A stretch of DNA of 15,531 nucleotides. Origin: Elusimicrobia bacterium RIFCSPLOWO2_12_FULL_59_9. Its GTDB lineage: Bacteria; Elusimicrobiota; Elusimicrobia; O2-12-FULL-59-9. Made by a program: the position numbers and the translations under genes. Positions 1-7,129 of this stretch are shown piece after piece. The notes below the pieces were generated by a model. That model worked only from the letters and a program-made list of their open reading frames with translations, searched no databases and had not been told where the DNA came from. Location: positions 1-15,531 of the forward strand of contig MGUX01000118.1 of assembly GCA_001800185.1 (NCBI GenBank), written 5' to 3'. Position 1 is the first letter of the stretch, and every line of letters starts with the position of its first letter.

Positions 1-97
1 TTTCGATTTTTTAGATCTCCCATGTCCCAAATCCGCACTGCTGAAAGTTACCTGAGGTTTTGGGTAGTTTTTTGGTTCGCCCCTCTACGCTCCGATT

Positions 98-106
98 TGG
101 TACAAT
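98..106 (+). promoter_or_regulatory. possible extended -10 promoter for the small ORF and SDH proteinase
   Basis: TGGTACAAT fits an extended -10 box (TG, one base, TACAAT). No convincing -35 box lies 17 bases upstream, as is usual for extended -10 promoters. Transcription would start near base 113, downstream of the ATG at 110, which favours the ATG at 155 as the first start codon. This is a prediction from consensus only. Bases 1-97 hold nothing else I recognise. Confidence 0.35.
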
Positions 107-154
107 AAATTGAAATATCGACAGACCAAACCGAAGAGAAAGCATGGGGCAGAA

Positions 155-340
155 ATGAACCGACAAGCAGTTCATGCGCAACTGAAAACCAAGGCGATGA
201 AGGCTCCGGGGGTAGCAGAGATCATGCGTATTTACGGCCAACTGGCAAAGATAGAGAGTGCGCACAATATGTTCCTAGACTCAATCACTCCTGCCGCAGT
301 CCTGGATTCCACTGATTCCGTTTCTCATCGGAAGCAATAG
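155..340 (+). CDS. small hypothetical protein upstream of SDH proteinase
   Basis: A 61-residue polar, helical-looking protein with no signal peptide or membrane segment that I do not recognise. The reading frame is open back to an ATG at 110, but the likely transcript start at about 113 makes the ATG at 155 the better choice; neither has a strong ribosome binding site. The stop TAG shares its last base with the GTG start of the next gene (TAGTG), a typical translational-coupling junction. That tight linkage is the main reason for calling it real. From memory, short ORFs of this kind often precede SDH-family proteinase genes, which would make it an accessory or partner protein. That is unverified. 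Confidence 0.5.
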   Translation: MNRQAVHAQLKTKAMKAPGVAEIMRIYGQLAKIESAHNMFLDSITPAAVLDSTDSVSHRKQ

Positions 341-1365
341 TGCCCAGTTGGGGGGAGATTTTACAAGAGGTCGGCGCTCTCGCCCCAACTGATCCCGCTG
401 CATCTGACACTGTTCGTCGGAAGTATATTCGGGCACTTCAAGCCCATACCGGGCGCGCCACCATCCTTTACGCTTCAAAATGGACACAGCCCGGCATCTC
501 GGACCCGAATCTTCTCAGCATCGTCGATGAAGATGTCCATGGTTTTATGGAAGTGGTTCGCGGGCTTGGTGATGGAGGACTTGATTTGATTCTGCATAGC
601 CCTGGTGGTTCTGCAGAAGCGACAGAGGCCATAGTGTCCTACTTGCGCGCAAGATTTTCCGGCATTCGCGTCATAGTGCCACAGGCGGCGATGTCTGCCG
701 CCACCATGTTGGCGTGTGCGTCGGACGAGATCGTTATGGGCCTGCACTCATCACTGGGCCCGATAGACCCGCAGATGCTAATGCAGACTCCCCTCGGCAT
801 CCGCATGGTTCCTGCCCAAGCAATCCTGGACCAATTTGACCAAGCCCAGGAAGACTGTAAGAATCCCGCTAAGCTTGGTTCTTGGATGCCGATACTGGGC
901 CAGTATGGGCCCGCCCTCTTGGTCCAATGCCAGAACGCCCTCAAACTTTCGAAGCACTTGGTTAAGGATTGGCTTGCGCGATACATGTTCGCGAGCCTCG
1001 CCAGAAGGCACGCCACGATGAAGGCTGCCGTTGTTGCCCGAACTTTGGCAGATCACCGACGCCACATGAGCCATGGCAGGCATTTCGATCGAGCTCTATG
1101 CCAATCCATCGGCTTCAAGATCACGTCCCTTGAAGCCGATAGAAAGCTGCAAGATCTAGTCTTGTCGGCGTTTCATTCGACCATGGTCACTTTTAATATG
1201 ACGCCTGCTGCGAAGATTATTGAGAATCACCTTGGCCGCGCCTTCATCAAAATTGCAATGCAGGGCCAAGTTCAGCTAATTCCTCAACCGACCCGGGGTG
1301 GGAAGCCTGGTTCTGGAGAGCAAGTGGCTCCCTTTCCACCTCTTACTGCTCCGCAGAAGTCATAG
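340..1365 (+). CDS. SDH-family (ClpP/SppA-fold) serine proteinase
   Basis: A 341-residue protein of the serine dehydrogenase proteinase family, ClpP/crotonase-fold serine peptidases related to SppA. The N-terminus (PSWGEIL) fits the family and supports the GTG start. The strand motif LILHSPGGSAEA (Gly89-Gly90) would form the oxyanion hole. The following PQAAMSAATMLACASDEIVMG places the likely nucleophile at Ser119, and HSSLGPIDPQ is another family signature. I see no signal peptide or membrane helix, so it is probably cytoplasmic or peripherally membrane-associated. The last 25 or so residues are rich in Pro, Gly and Gln. It overlaps the upstream small gene by one base, so the two are probably co-translated; a weak GGAAG lies five bases before the start. 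The substrate is unknown. Its base composition looks less biased than rmuC and the genes after it, so acquired DNA is possible. Confidence 0.85.
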   Translation: MPSWGEILQEVGALAPTDPAASDTVRRKYIRALQAHTGRATILYASKWTQPGISDPNLLSIVDEDVHGFMEVVRGLGDGGLDLILHSPGGSAEATEAIVSYLRARFSGIRVIVPQAAMSAATMLACASDEIVMGLHSSLGPIDPQMLMQTPLGIRMVPAQAILDQFDQAQEDCKNPAKLGSWMPILGQYGPALLVQCQNALKLSKHLVKDWLARYMFASLARRHATMKAAVVARTLADHRRHMSHGRHFDRALCQSIGFKITSLEADRKLQDLVLSAFHSTMVTFNMTPAAKIIENHLGRAFIKIAMQGQVQLIPQPTRGGKPGSGEQVAPFPPLTAPQKS

Positions 1366-1368
1366 CAG

Positions 1369-1409
1369 GACGGAATTGCATTGAGAGTTGCTTTAATTGC
1401 AATTCTGTC
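1369..1409 (+). other. inverted repeat just after the SDH gene (possible terminator or RNA hairpin)
   Basis: GACGGAATTGCA (1369-1380) pairs with TGCAATTCTGTC (1398-1409) with one mismatch, around a 17-base loop, four bases after the stop codon. There is no T-run after it, so it is not a standard intrinsic terminator. It may be a 3'-end stabilising hairpin or an operator. Confidence 0.4.
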
Positions 1410-1585
1410 GGATGCAGAACCGTCATTCCTGATTAGAAATTAAAAAACCTGCTCATTTACTGCATATCGCGGTCGATATATTGGGGAACCATCCTCCGAA
1501 CTTCGCCAAGGAACGGAAGGAATCCCGTTTCGTGCCGATGTTTCGGCAGCCAACCCCGGTGACCTGCGCGGTTCGTCCTTTTGTG

Positions 1586-1614
1586 CTGACGCCATTTCCC
1601 AAACTTGGTAGAAT
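1586..1614 (+). promoter_or_regulatory. predicted sigma70-type promoter of rmuC
   Basis: CTGACG (1586-1591, four of six match TTGACA) lies 17 bases before TAGAAT (1609-1614). TGG directly precedes the -10 box, making it an extended -10. Transcription would start near 1621, leaving a leader of under ten bases, with GGAG (1622-1625) just before the rmuC ATG. The rest of 1410-1585 shows no gene; it has a short ATATCG/CGATAT hairpin near 1470. Confidence 0.5.
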
Positions 1615-1629
1615 AACACCCGGAGAATT

Positions 1630-2901
1630 ATGATTTGGACGGCGATTTTAGCGGCTTTGACGGTTGGATTTGTCCTGGGCCTAGCGGCGGCCTATGTGCT
1701 CAAGCTGGTTCAGGCCAAGACCGCGCGGGAGTTGGCCGACGAGCTCTTTCGCGACGGCGAAGCGCAGCGGCAGGCCAATCTAAACGCCGTCATCGACAAC
1801 GTCAAGGCGAGCTTCGGCAGCCTGTCTTTGGAAGCCCTGTCCAAGTCCACCGAAGAATTTTTAAAACTCGCCAAGAGCCGCCTGGAGCAGGAGCGCGAAG
1901 TCAACGTCAAGGAGCTCGGCGCCCAAAAAGGCCTCATCGACCAGCAGCTTCAGCGCGTCAACACCGAGCTTGAAAACGTGGCCAAGCTGATGGGCCAACT
2001 CGAAAAGGACCGCGAGAACAAATTCGGCGAGCTCGCCGGGCAGCTTAAGAACGCCGGCTTGCAGACGGCGGCCTTGCTGGAGACCACCAACCTCCTGCGC
2101 GAGGCCTTGGCCAACACGCGGGCCCGGGGGCAATGGGGCGAGCGCATGGCCGAGGACGTCCTGCGCATGGCCGGCCTGGTGGAAAACATTAATTATTTAA
2201 AGCAAAAACAAATAGAGCAAATCGGCTCGCGGCCGGATTTCACTTTTCTTCTGCCGCATGAGCTCCGGCTCAACATGGACGTCAAATTTCCCCTGGACAA
2301 CTACGTCAAATATCTGGAGGCCCGCTCCGACGACGAGAAGTCCAAATTCGGCAAGGACTTTCTAAGGGACGTGAAAATAAAAATCAAAGAGGTCACCACG
2401 CGCGAGTACATCAATCCCGAGCAGAACACGGTCGATTACGTGCTGCTGTTCATTCCCAACGAGCAGATATACGCCTTCATCCACGAGCAGGACCGGGGCC
2501 TTTTAGATGAGGGGCTCAAGCAGAAGGTGGTTTTTTGCTCGCCGGTGACGCTCTTCGCGGTGCTGTCGGTGGTTCGTCAGGCGGTGGACAATTTCGCCTT
2601 GGAGAAGACCTCCAACGAAATTCTGTCCCTGTTCGGCTCGTTTAAAAAGCAGTGGGACGAGTTTTTAAAAAAGCTCGAGATGGTCGGCAAAAAACTCGCC
2701 GACGCCCAAAAGGAGTACGACGCCCTGACCACCACGCGGCGGCGCAGGCTCGAAAGCCCTTTGAGCAAAATCGAGAGCCTGCGGACGGCGCGCAGCCTGC
2801 CGGCCGCGCCCGAGCTTGAAGCGGACGGGGAGTGGGCGGAGGCCTTGGAAGCGCCGGGCGAAGACGAACAAGGGGAAAGTGATAGAGTGGTAAAGTGGTA
2901 A
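1630..2901 (+). CDS. rmuC: DNA recombination protein RmuC
   Basis: A 423-residue RmuC-family protein. In E. coli, RmuC limits recombination at short inverted repeats; the fold is related to PD-(D/E)xK nucleases, but the biochemical role is poorly defined. An N-terminal membrane helix (about residues 3-25) is followed by a coiled coil (about 30-150) and the conserved domain: RGQWGERMAEDVLRMAGL, RPDFTFLLP, MDVKFPLDNY and VDYVLLFIPNEQIYAF. It ends near the usual family end (TTRRRRLESPLSKIE), then has an acidic tail. The start ATG has GGAG four bases upstream. Oddity: the last seven residues (SDRVVKW) and the stop codon are encoded by the period-8 intergenic repeat, so repeat insertion has rewritten the C-terminus. 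Confidence 0.95.
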   Translation: MIWTAILAALTVGFVLGLAAAYVLKLVQAKTARELADELFRDGEAQRQANLNAVIDNVKASFGSLSLEALSKSTEEFLKLAKSRLEQEREVNVKELGAQKGLIDQQLQRVNTELENVAKLMGQLEKDRENKFGELAGQLKNAGLQTAALLETTNLLREALANTRARGQWGERMAEDVLRMAGLVENINYLKQKQIEQIGSRPDFTFLLPHELRLNMDVKFPLDNYVKYLEARSDDEKSKFGKDFLRDVKIKIKEVTTREYINPEQNTVDYVLLFIPNEQIYAFIHEQDRGLLDEGLKQKVVFCSPVTLFAVLSVVRQAVDNFALEKTSNEILSLFGSFKKQWDEFLKKLEMVGKKLADAQKEYDALTTTRRRRLESPLSKIESLRTARSLPAAPELEADGEWAEALEAPGEDEQGESDRVVKW

Positions 2902-2937
2902 AGTGGCCGAGGGGGAAGTGGTAGAGTGGTAAAGTGG
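2878..2937 (+). repeat. period-8 repeat copy A (rmuC/ugd gap)
   Basis: Two blocks of AGTGGTAA/AGTGGTAG-type octamers in the same orientation, separated by about 12 bases (CCGAGGGGGA). The block overlaps the last seven codons of rmuC and reaches to about 36 bases before the preferred ugd start. Unlike copies B and C it has no inverted arm and no central core. It looks like a partial or arm-only copy of the same element. Confidence 0.85.
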
Positions 2938-2972
2938 AGAAACGGGAAAAACAGATTGGGAGGAGGCTTGGG

Positions 2973-4295
2973 GTGGTGAAAAAAAAGGACAGTTTTAGGA
3001 TCAGCGTGATTGGGACGGGCTACGTGGGGCTTGTGCAGGGGGCATGCCTGGCCAAGCTGGGGCATTCGGTCAACTGCGTGGATTCCGACCTCAAGAAGGT
3101 CAACATGCTCAAGGCCGGTAAAATTCCCATTTACGAGCCGGGCCTGGAAGCTCTGGTTCATCAGGGCGTCAAGCAAGGCAGGCTCCGGTTCTGCTCCACC
3201 ATCGCCGACGGCCTCAACCTTCCCAATGGGCCCGCCCAGGTGGTCTTTATCGCGGTGGGCACGCCGCCTCGTTCGGACGGCTCGGCGGATCTTACCAGCG
3301 TCGAGAACGTGGCCGAGCAGGTCGCCCTGCATATGAAGGAATACATGGTGGTCGTGGACAAATCCACCGTGCCCGTGGAGACGGGCGATTGGGTGGAGCG
3401 AGTGATCGGCCGCTTCAATAAGCGAAAAATCCCGTTTGACGTCGTTTCAAATCCGGAGTTTTTGAGGGAGGGAACGGCCATCGAGGACTTCATGCATCCG
3501 GACCGCATCGTCCTGGGCGCCGCCTCCGAGCAGGCGACCAAAATTCTCAAAGCCATCTACGCGCCGCTCAAAGCCCCGGTGCTGGTGACCGATATCAAAA
3601 GCGCGGAGCTCATCAAGCATGCCTGCAATTCATTTTTGGCGACCCGTGTGTCCTTCATCAATTCGGTCGCCAATCTCTGCGAAAAGGTGGGGGCCGACGT
3701 GACTTTGGTGGCCAAAGGCATGGGCATGGACCCGCGCATCGGAAGCGCGTTTTTGAGCGCAGGCATCGGCTTCGGCGGATTCTGCCTTCCCAAGGACCTG
3801 GAGGCCTTCTATTGGATCAGCCAGAAGAAGGGCTATGACTTTGAGCTCCTGCGGGTGGTCAAGGAGGTCAACGAGTACCAGAAACAGTGGGTGCTCCGGA
3901 AGCTGGAGGAGGAGTTGTGGAATCTCGAGGGCAAAAACGTCGGCCTGTTGGGGCTCGCCTTCAAGCCCAATACCGACGACCTGCGCCTGGCGCCCAGCCT
4001 GGACATCATCCGCCAGCTTCAGGAAAAAAAGATGCGGGTTAGGGCTTATGATCCGGTGGCGATGCCTAAGGCAAAAGCCCTTCTGCGCGGCGTGGAGTTC
4101 GCCAAAAACGCCTATGACTGCGCCAAGGATGCCGACTGCCTGGTTTTGGTGGCTGAGTGGAAGGAGTTTGAGAAGCTGGACTTCAAGAAGATTAAGCACT
4201 CCATGCGTACGCCTCTGCTGTTAGACGGGCGCAATCTTTTCGATCCCCACCATGCCCGCGAGTCGGGTTTCATTTATAGGGGCGTGGGAAGATAG
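2973..4295 (+). CDS. ugd: UDP-glucose 6-dehydrogenase
   Basis: NAD-dependent oxidation of UDP-glucose to UDP-glucuronate in the cytoplasm. The 440-residue protein has the Rossmann motif GTGYVGL (Gly14, Gly16), FIAVGTPP, DKSTVPVETG, NPEFLREG, ELIKHACNSF (Lys215, Asn219), GIGFGGFCLPKD with catalytic Cys271, and LAFKPNTDDLRLAPS. The family more often has GPGFGGSCFPKD, so the loop before the cysteine is slightly divergent. The frame is open to a GTG at 2934, but that lies inside the repeat. GGGAGGAGG at 2958-2966 sits six bases before the GTG at 2973 (another GTG is at 2976), so I prefer 2973; with 2934 the protein would be 453 residues. It precedes the UDP-GlcA decarboxylase gene, giving consecutive pathway steps. 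Confidence 0.93.
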   Translation: MVKKKDSFRISVIGTGYVGLVQGACLAKLGHSVNCVDSDLKKVNMLKAGKIPIYEPGLEALVHQGVKQGRLRFCSTIADGLNLPNGPAQVVFIAVGTPPRSDGSADLTSVENVAEQVALHMKEYMVVVDKSTVPVETGDWVERVIGRFNKRKIPFDVVSNPEFLREGTAIEDFMHPDRIVLGAASEQATKILKAIYAPLKAPVLVTDIKSAELIKHACNSFLATRVSFINSVANLCEKVGADVTLVAKGMGMDPRIGSAFLSAGIGFGGFCLPKDLEAFYWISQKKGYDFELLRVVKEVNEYQKQWVLRKLEEELWNLEGKNVGLLGLAFKPNTDDLRLAPSLDIIRQLQEKKMRVRAYDPVAMPKAKALLRGVEFAKNAYDCAKDADCLVLVAEWKEFEKLDFKKIKHSMRTPLLLDGRNLFDPHHARESGFIYRGVGR

Positions 4296-4315
4296 AGAAA
4301 GTGATATTGGCGGGA

Positions 4316-4429
4316 AGTGGTAAAGTGGTAAAGTGGTAAAGTGGAAACGGGAACGGGTTAAGCGGCTTCGCAGGTGGCGGCTGCTCTTTTATTGACTCTA
4401 TCACTGTACCACTCTACCACTTTACCACT
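4316..4429. repeat. period-8 inverted-repeat element B (ugd/uxs gap)
   Basis: The left arm (4316-4344) is AGTGGTAA-type octamers. The right arm (4395-4429) is the reverse complement, pairing at about 26 of 29 positions. A core of about 50 bases lies between them and resembles the core of copy C. A transcript would fold into a very long hairpin. It fills almost the whole 158-bp gap between ugd and uxs. On the minus strand the core reads as a short peptide end, SDRVNKRAAATCEAA then stop. Confidence 0.85.
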
Positions 4430-4453
4430 AAAAAATAGGCGGTCCTTGAACTT

Positions 4454-5395
4454 ATGAAGAGGAAAATGCGAATTCTCGTGACTGGCGGAGCGGGCTTTTT
4501 GGGCAGCCATTTGTCCGAGTATCTGCTCAAGCAAGGGCACGAAGTGGCCGTCATGGACAACCTCCTGACCGGCCGCCTGAAAAACCTGGCGACGCTCTTC
4601 GGTAATCCGAAGTTTTTGTTCATTAAGCAGGACGTCACCCAGTTTATCCACATTCCCGGCCGTTTGGACGCGGTGCTCCATTTCGCCAGCCCCGCCAGCC
4701 CGATTGACTACGCCAACTATCCGATTCCGACCTTGAAGGTCGGGGCGCTGGGAACCCATAAGGCCCTGGGTTTGGCCAAGGAGAAGAAGGCCGTTTTCAT
4801 GCTGGCCTCCACCTCCGAGGTGTACGGCGATCCCAAGGTCAATCCCCAGCCGGAATCCTACTGGGGCAACGTCAACCCGATCGGGCCGCGCGGCGTTTAC
4901 GACGAGGCCAAGCGCTTCGCCGAGGCCATGGCGATGGCCTATCACCGGGTCCATAAAATCCCGGTGCGCATCGTGCGCATTTTCAACACCTACGGCCCGC
5001 GCATGAACCCGACCGACGGCCGGGCCGTGCCGAATTTCGCGAGCCAGGCGTTGAAGGGACGACCCATCAGCGTTTACGGCCGGGGAGCGCAGACGCGCAG
5101 CCTGTGCTACGTTTCAGACCTAATCGACGGAATTTACCGGCTTCTGATGTCGGACGTCCAGACGCCCGTGAATGTGGGAAACCCCAATGAAATTTCCGTT
5201 TTGGAGCTGGCCCAACTTATCAAAAAGATCGCCCGGAGCCGCTCCAGAATCGTGTTTAAGCCGCTTCCCCAGGATGATCCGCAGGTGCGCCGCCCCGATA
5301 TTTCCCTGGCGAAGAAGCATCTCGGCTGGAGCCCCAAAGTGAGCCTGGAAGACGGCCTGCGGCGCACGCTCAAGTATTTTAAAGAAGGTCTATGA
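4454..5395 (+). CDS. UDP-glucuronate decarboxylase (UDP-xylose synthase)
   Basis: A 313-residue short-chain dehydrogenase/epimerase-family enzyme that converts UDP-glucuronate to UDP-xylose through a 4-keto intermediate with bound NAD. Seen: TGGAGFLGSH near the N-terminus (Gly11, Gly14, Gly17), HFASPASPIDY, LASTSEVYGDP (Thr120), WGNVNPIGPRGVYDEAKR with the catalytic YxxxK (Tyr149, Lys153), RIFNTYGPRM, DGRAVPNF and RSLCYVSDLIDG. These are the UXS-type signatures and not those of UDP-glucose 4-epimerase. Length fits the soluble bacterial enzyme. The start ATG has no clear Shine-Dalgarno sequence; the repeat B arm ends 24 bases upstream, so translation may depend on reinitiation or an accessible AT-rich stretch. 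An in-frame ATG at 4466 is less likely. Confidence 0.92.
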   Translation: MKRKMRILVTGGAGFLGSHLSEYLLKQGHEVAVMDNLLTGRLKNLATLFGNPKFLFIKQDVTQFIHIPGRLDAVLHFASPASPIDYANYPIPTLKVGALGTHKALGLAKEKKAVFMLASTSEVYGDPKVNPQPESYWGNVNPIGPRGVYDEAKRFAEAMAMAYHRVHKIPVRIVRIFNTYGPRMNPTDGRAVPNFASQALKGRPISVYGRGAQTRSLCYVSDLIDGIYRLLMSDVQTPVNVGNPNEISVLELAQLIKKIARSRSRIVFKPLPQDDPQVRRPDISLAKKHLGWSPKVSLEDGLRRTLKYFKEGL

Positions 5396-5410
5396 AGCAC
5401 TCAAATTGTC

Positions 5411-5542
5411 AGTGGCAAGCGGTAGGGTGGTACAGTGGTAAAGTGATAGAGTGGTAAAGTGGGAACGGCAACGAGTTAAGCGGCCTCACAGATGGTCGCA
5501 ACTGTTCTGTTGTTCACTCTATCACTTTACCACTCTACCACT
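5411..5542. repeat. period-8 inverted-repeat element C (uxs/GT2 gap)
   Basis: A second full copy of the element seen at 4316-4429, in the same orientation: degenerate left octamer arm to about 5462, core about 5463-5513, reverse-complement right arm 5515-5542. A 20-base stretch of the left arm matches the inverted right arm exactly. Both cores share GTTAAGCGGC and a T-rich end. It fills nearly all of the 155-bp gap and stops eight bases before the glycosyltransferase start, removing any normal ribosome binding site. Confidence 0.85.
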
Positions 5543-5550
5543 TCCCCTAT

Positions 5551-6264
5551 ATGCCCCCCCTTTATAGCATCATCCTGCCGTATTTCAACGAGGAGGGCAA
5601 CGTGCCCTTGATAGAAACCGAGCTTCTGCCGGCGGCAAGGCGCTTGGCCGGTCCGTGCGAGATCGTGGCGGTCGATGACGGCAGCGCCGACGCCACCGCC
5701 GCGCGGCTTGAGGAACTCGCCCGCCGATGCGGAGACATCCGTCTTTTGCGCCACGAGCGCAACCGCGGAATGGGGGCGGCGCTCCGGACCGGTTTTGAGG
5801 CGGCCCGGGGCGAGTGGGTGATCACGATGGACTCAGACTGCACCTTTCATCCCCGGCTCATTCAAGCCTTGGTGGAGCGGCAGGCGCAAACCGGGGCCGA
5901 CTGCGTGTCGGGCTCGCATATTCAGGGCGGCATGCGCGGCGTTTCCGCGCTGCGCGCCTGGCCCAGCTATTTGGTCAACCGATTCTATCGTGGACTCCTC
6001 AGCCGCCGCATAAGCGCTTACACGGCCGTGTTCCGCCTTTACCGCCGCCGGGTCCTGATGGAATTGCCGCTGCGCTGCGAAGGCTACGAAATCAACGCCG
6101 AAATCCTGGCGTTTTTCATTTTAAGGGGTTATCATGTGGAGGAGACGCCCGCGGAGCTGACTGTGCGCCGATGGGGGAGCTCCAAAATGCGCGCGTGGCG
6201 GGAACTGGGCCGGCATGTGCGCCTGGCGCGGAGAATTATCCTGGGATTTGGAAAGCGGAAATGA
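5551..6264 (+). CDS. family 2 glycosyltransferase (polyprenyl-phosphate sugar transferase type)
   Basis: A 237-residue GT-A fold inverting glycosyltransferase. Seen: the N-terminal SIILPYFNEEGN, the nucleotide-sugar site VAVDDGSADAT (Asp42-Asp43), RNRGMGAALRTGFEAARG, the metal-binding MDSD (Asp94, Asp96), and a C-terminal GYEINAEILAFFILRGY with RRWGSSKM. These resemble dolichol-/polyprenyl-phosphate mannosyltransferase-like enzymes. There is no C-terminal membrane domain, so it is probably peripheral at the inner face of the membrane. Sugar and acceptor cannot be read from sequence; UDP-GlcA or UDP-Xyl from the neighbouring genes are candidates by context only. Its TGA stop overlaps the ATG of the PAP2 gene (ATGA), so these two are translationally coupled. 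No Shine-Dalgarno is visible because repeat C ends just upstream. Confidence 0.88.
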   Translation: MPPLYSIILPYFNEEGNVPLIETELLPAARRLAGPCEIVAVDDGSADATAARLEELARRCGDIRLLRHERNRGMGAALRTGFEAARGEWVITMDSDCTFHPRLIQALVERQAQTGADCVSGSHIQGGMRGVSALRAWPSYLVNRFYRGLLSRRISAYTAVFRLYRRRVLMELPLRCEGYEINAEILAFFILRGYHVEETPAELTVRRWGSSKMRAWRELGRHVRLARRIILGFGKRK

Positions 6265-7046
6265 GCAAAAAAAGCGAGCCTTCGCCGGAGCACATGGACG
6301 ACGAGATCGAGCGCCTGGAGGCCAAATTCAAGGAGGTGGCCGAGGACCTGGGGCGCTTGCGGCAGAAGCTCAAGACCGCCACGAAGGAGCGCATCCACGA
6401 GATCAAGGACGAGTGGGCCGGGCTTTCCTACCGGTGGTTTGTCATCATTCTGGGCGGTATTTTGGTTTTTTTTATTTTTTCATTTTTCTATTACACCGTC
6501 GTGGGCCAGTACGCGGACGCCCGGGTTCTGCCCGCCAGCACGGATCCTTTTCTGGATATTCTGCCCGTCGTCGACATGACGCCGGTTTTATCGTGGGGAT
6601 GGTTCATCGCCCACTTGGCGGCCATTTTTATTTCCCTTTCATATTACCCCCGCCGCACCCCGTTCATGCTTCTGACCTTCGGGCTATTGATCGCCATCCG
6701 CACGACGTTCATCATCCTCAGCCCCATCGGCGCGCCCCACGGGATGCTGGACATGAGCCGCATCGACTACATTTTTTCGCGGCTGACGGGAGTCCTGACC
6801 TTCACCAACGAATTCGTGTTTTCAGCGCACACCGCCATCCCCTTTCTGTTTTCATTGATGTTCGACATCGGCTGGCAGAAGAAGCTTTTTCTGGGCGTTT
6901 CCATCGTCATGGCGGCCTGCGTACTCCTGACCCGCAATCACTACACCGTGGACGTTCTGGCCGCCTATTTCATGGCCTATTCGATTTACCGCCTCTCCCA
7001 CTATATTTTCCGCCGCCTCACCGCCTCCAAAGAATCCAACGCTTAG
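6261..7046 (+). CDS. PAP2 / sphingomyelin-synthase-like membrane phosphatase or phosphotransferase
   Basis: A 261-residue integral membrane protein. After a charged N-terminal coiled coil (about residues 12-50) come about six hydrophobic segments, the first at about 59-80. The catalytic set of the PAP2 superfamily is visible: FSAHTAIPF (His190) and RNHYTVDVLAAYF (His227, Asp231). The HYTVDV form is the sphingomyelin-synthase-like (PAP2_C) variant and not classic PgpB. Such enzymes cleave or transfer phospho-headgroups at the membrane surface. The start overlaps the GT2 stop (ATGA) and the upstream GGAAAG is suitable. Context suggests recycling or modification of the lipid carrier used by the glycosyltransferase, but phospholipid headgroup exchange is equally possible. 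The cytosolic coiled coil is unusual for this family. Confidence 0.8.
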   Translation: MSKKSEPSPEHMDDEIERLEAKFKEVAEDLGRLRQKLKTATKERIHEIKDEWAGLSYRWFVIILGGILVFFIFSFFYYTVVGQYADARVLPASTDPFLDILPVVDMTPVLSWGWFIAHLAAIFISLSYYPRRTPFMLLTFGLLIAIRTTFIILSPIGAPHGMLDMSRIDYIFSRLTGVLTFTNEFVFSAHTAIPFLFSLMFDIGWQKKLFLGVSIVMAACVLLTRNHYTVDVLAAYFMAYSIYRLSHYIFRRLTASKESNA

Positions 7047-7129
7047 CTGATGATCGCCGCAACAATCACAAAACAATATACCTCTAAACTTTAGACTTGA
7101 AAATTTAACATGCTTCTGTTAGATACTTA

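Noticed and set aside
155..1365. Small ORF plus proteinase as a toxin-antitoxin pair
   Set aside because: Gene overlap alone does not support it; neither protein resembles a known toxin or antitoxin.
2577..3332. 251-residue minus-strand ORF with FTTLPLPP-like repeats
   Set aside because: It is the antisense of rmuC, repeat A and ugd; the low-complexity part is just the translated octamer repeat.
2878..5542. Octamer repeats as a CRISPR array
   Set aside because: Unit length is 8 bases with no unique spacers and no cas genes; arms occur in inverted pairs.
5814..6260. N-terminal extension of the PAP2 gene back to 5814
   Set aside because: That stretch is an alternate frame of the GT2 gene; the ATGA overlap at 6261 and the coiled-coil start fit the shorter protein.
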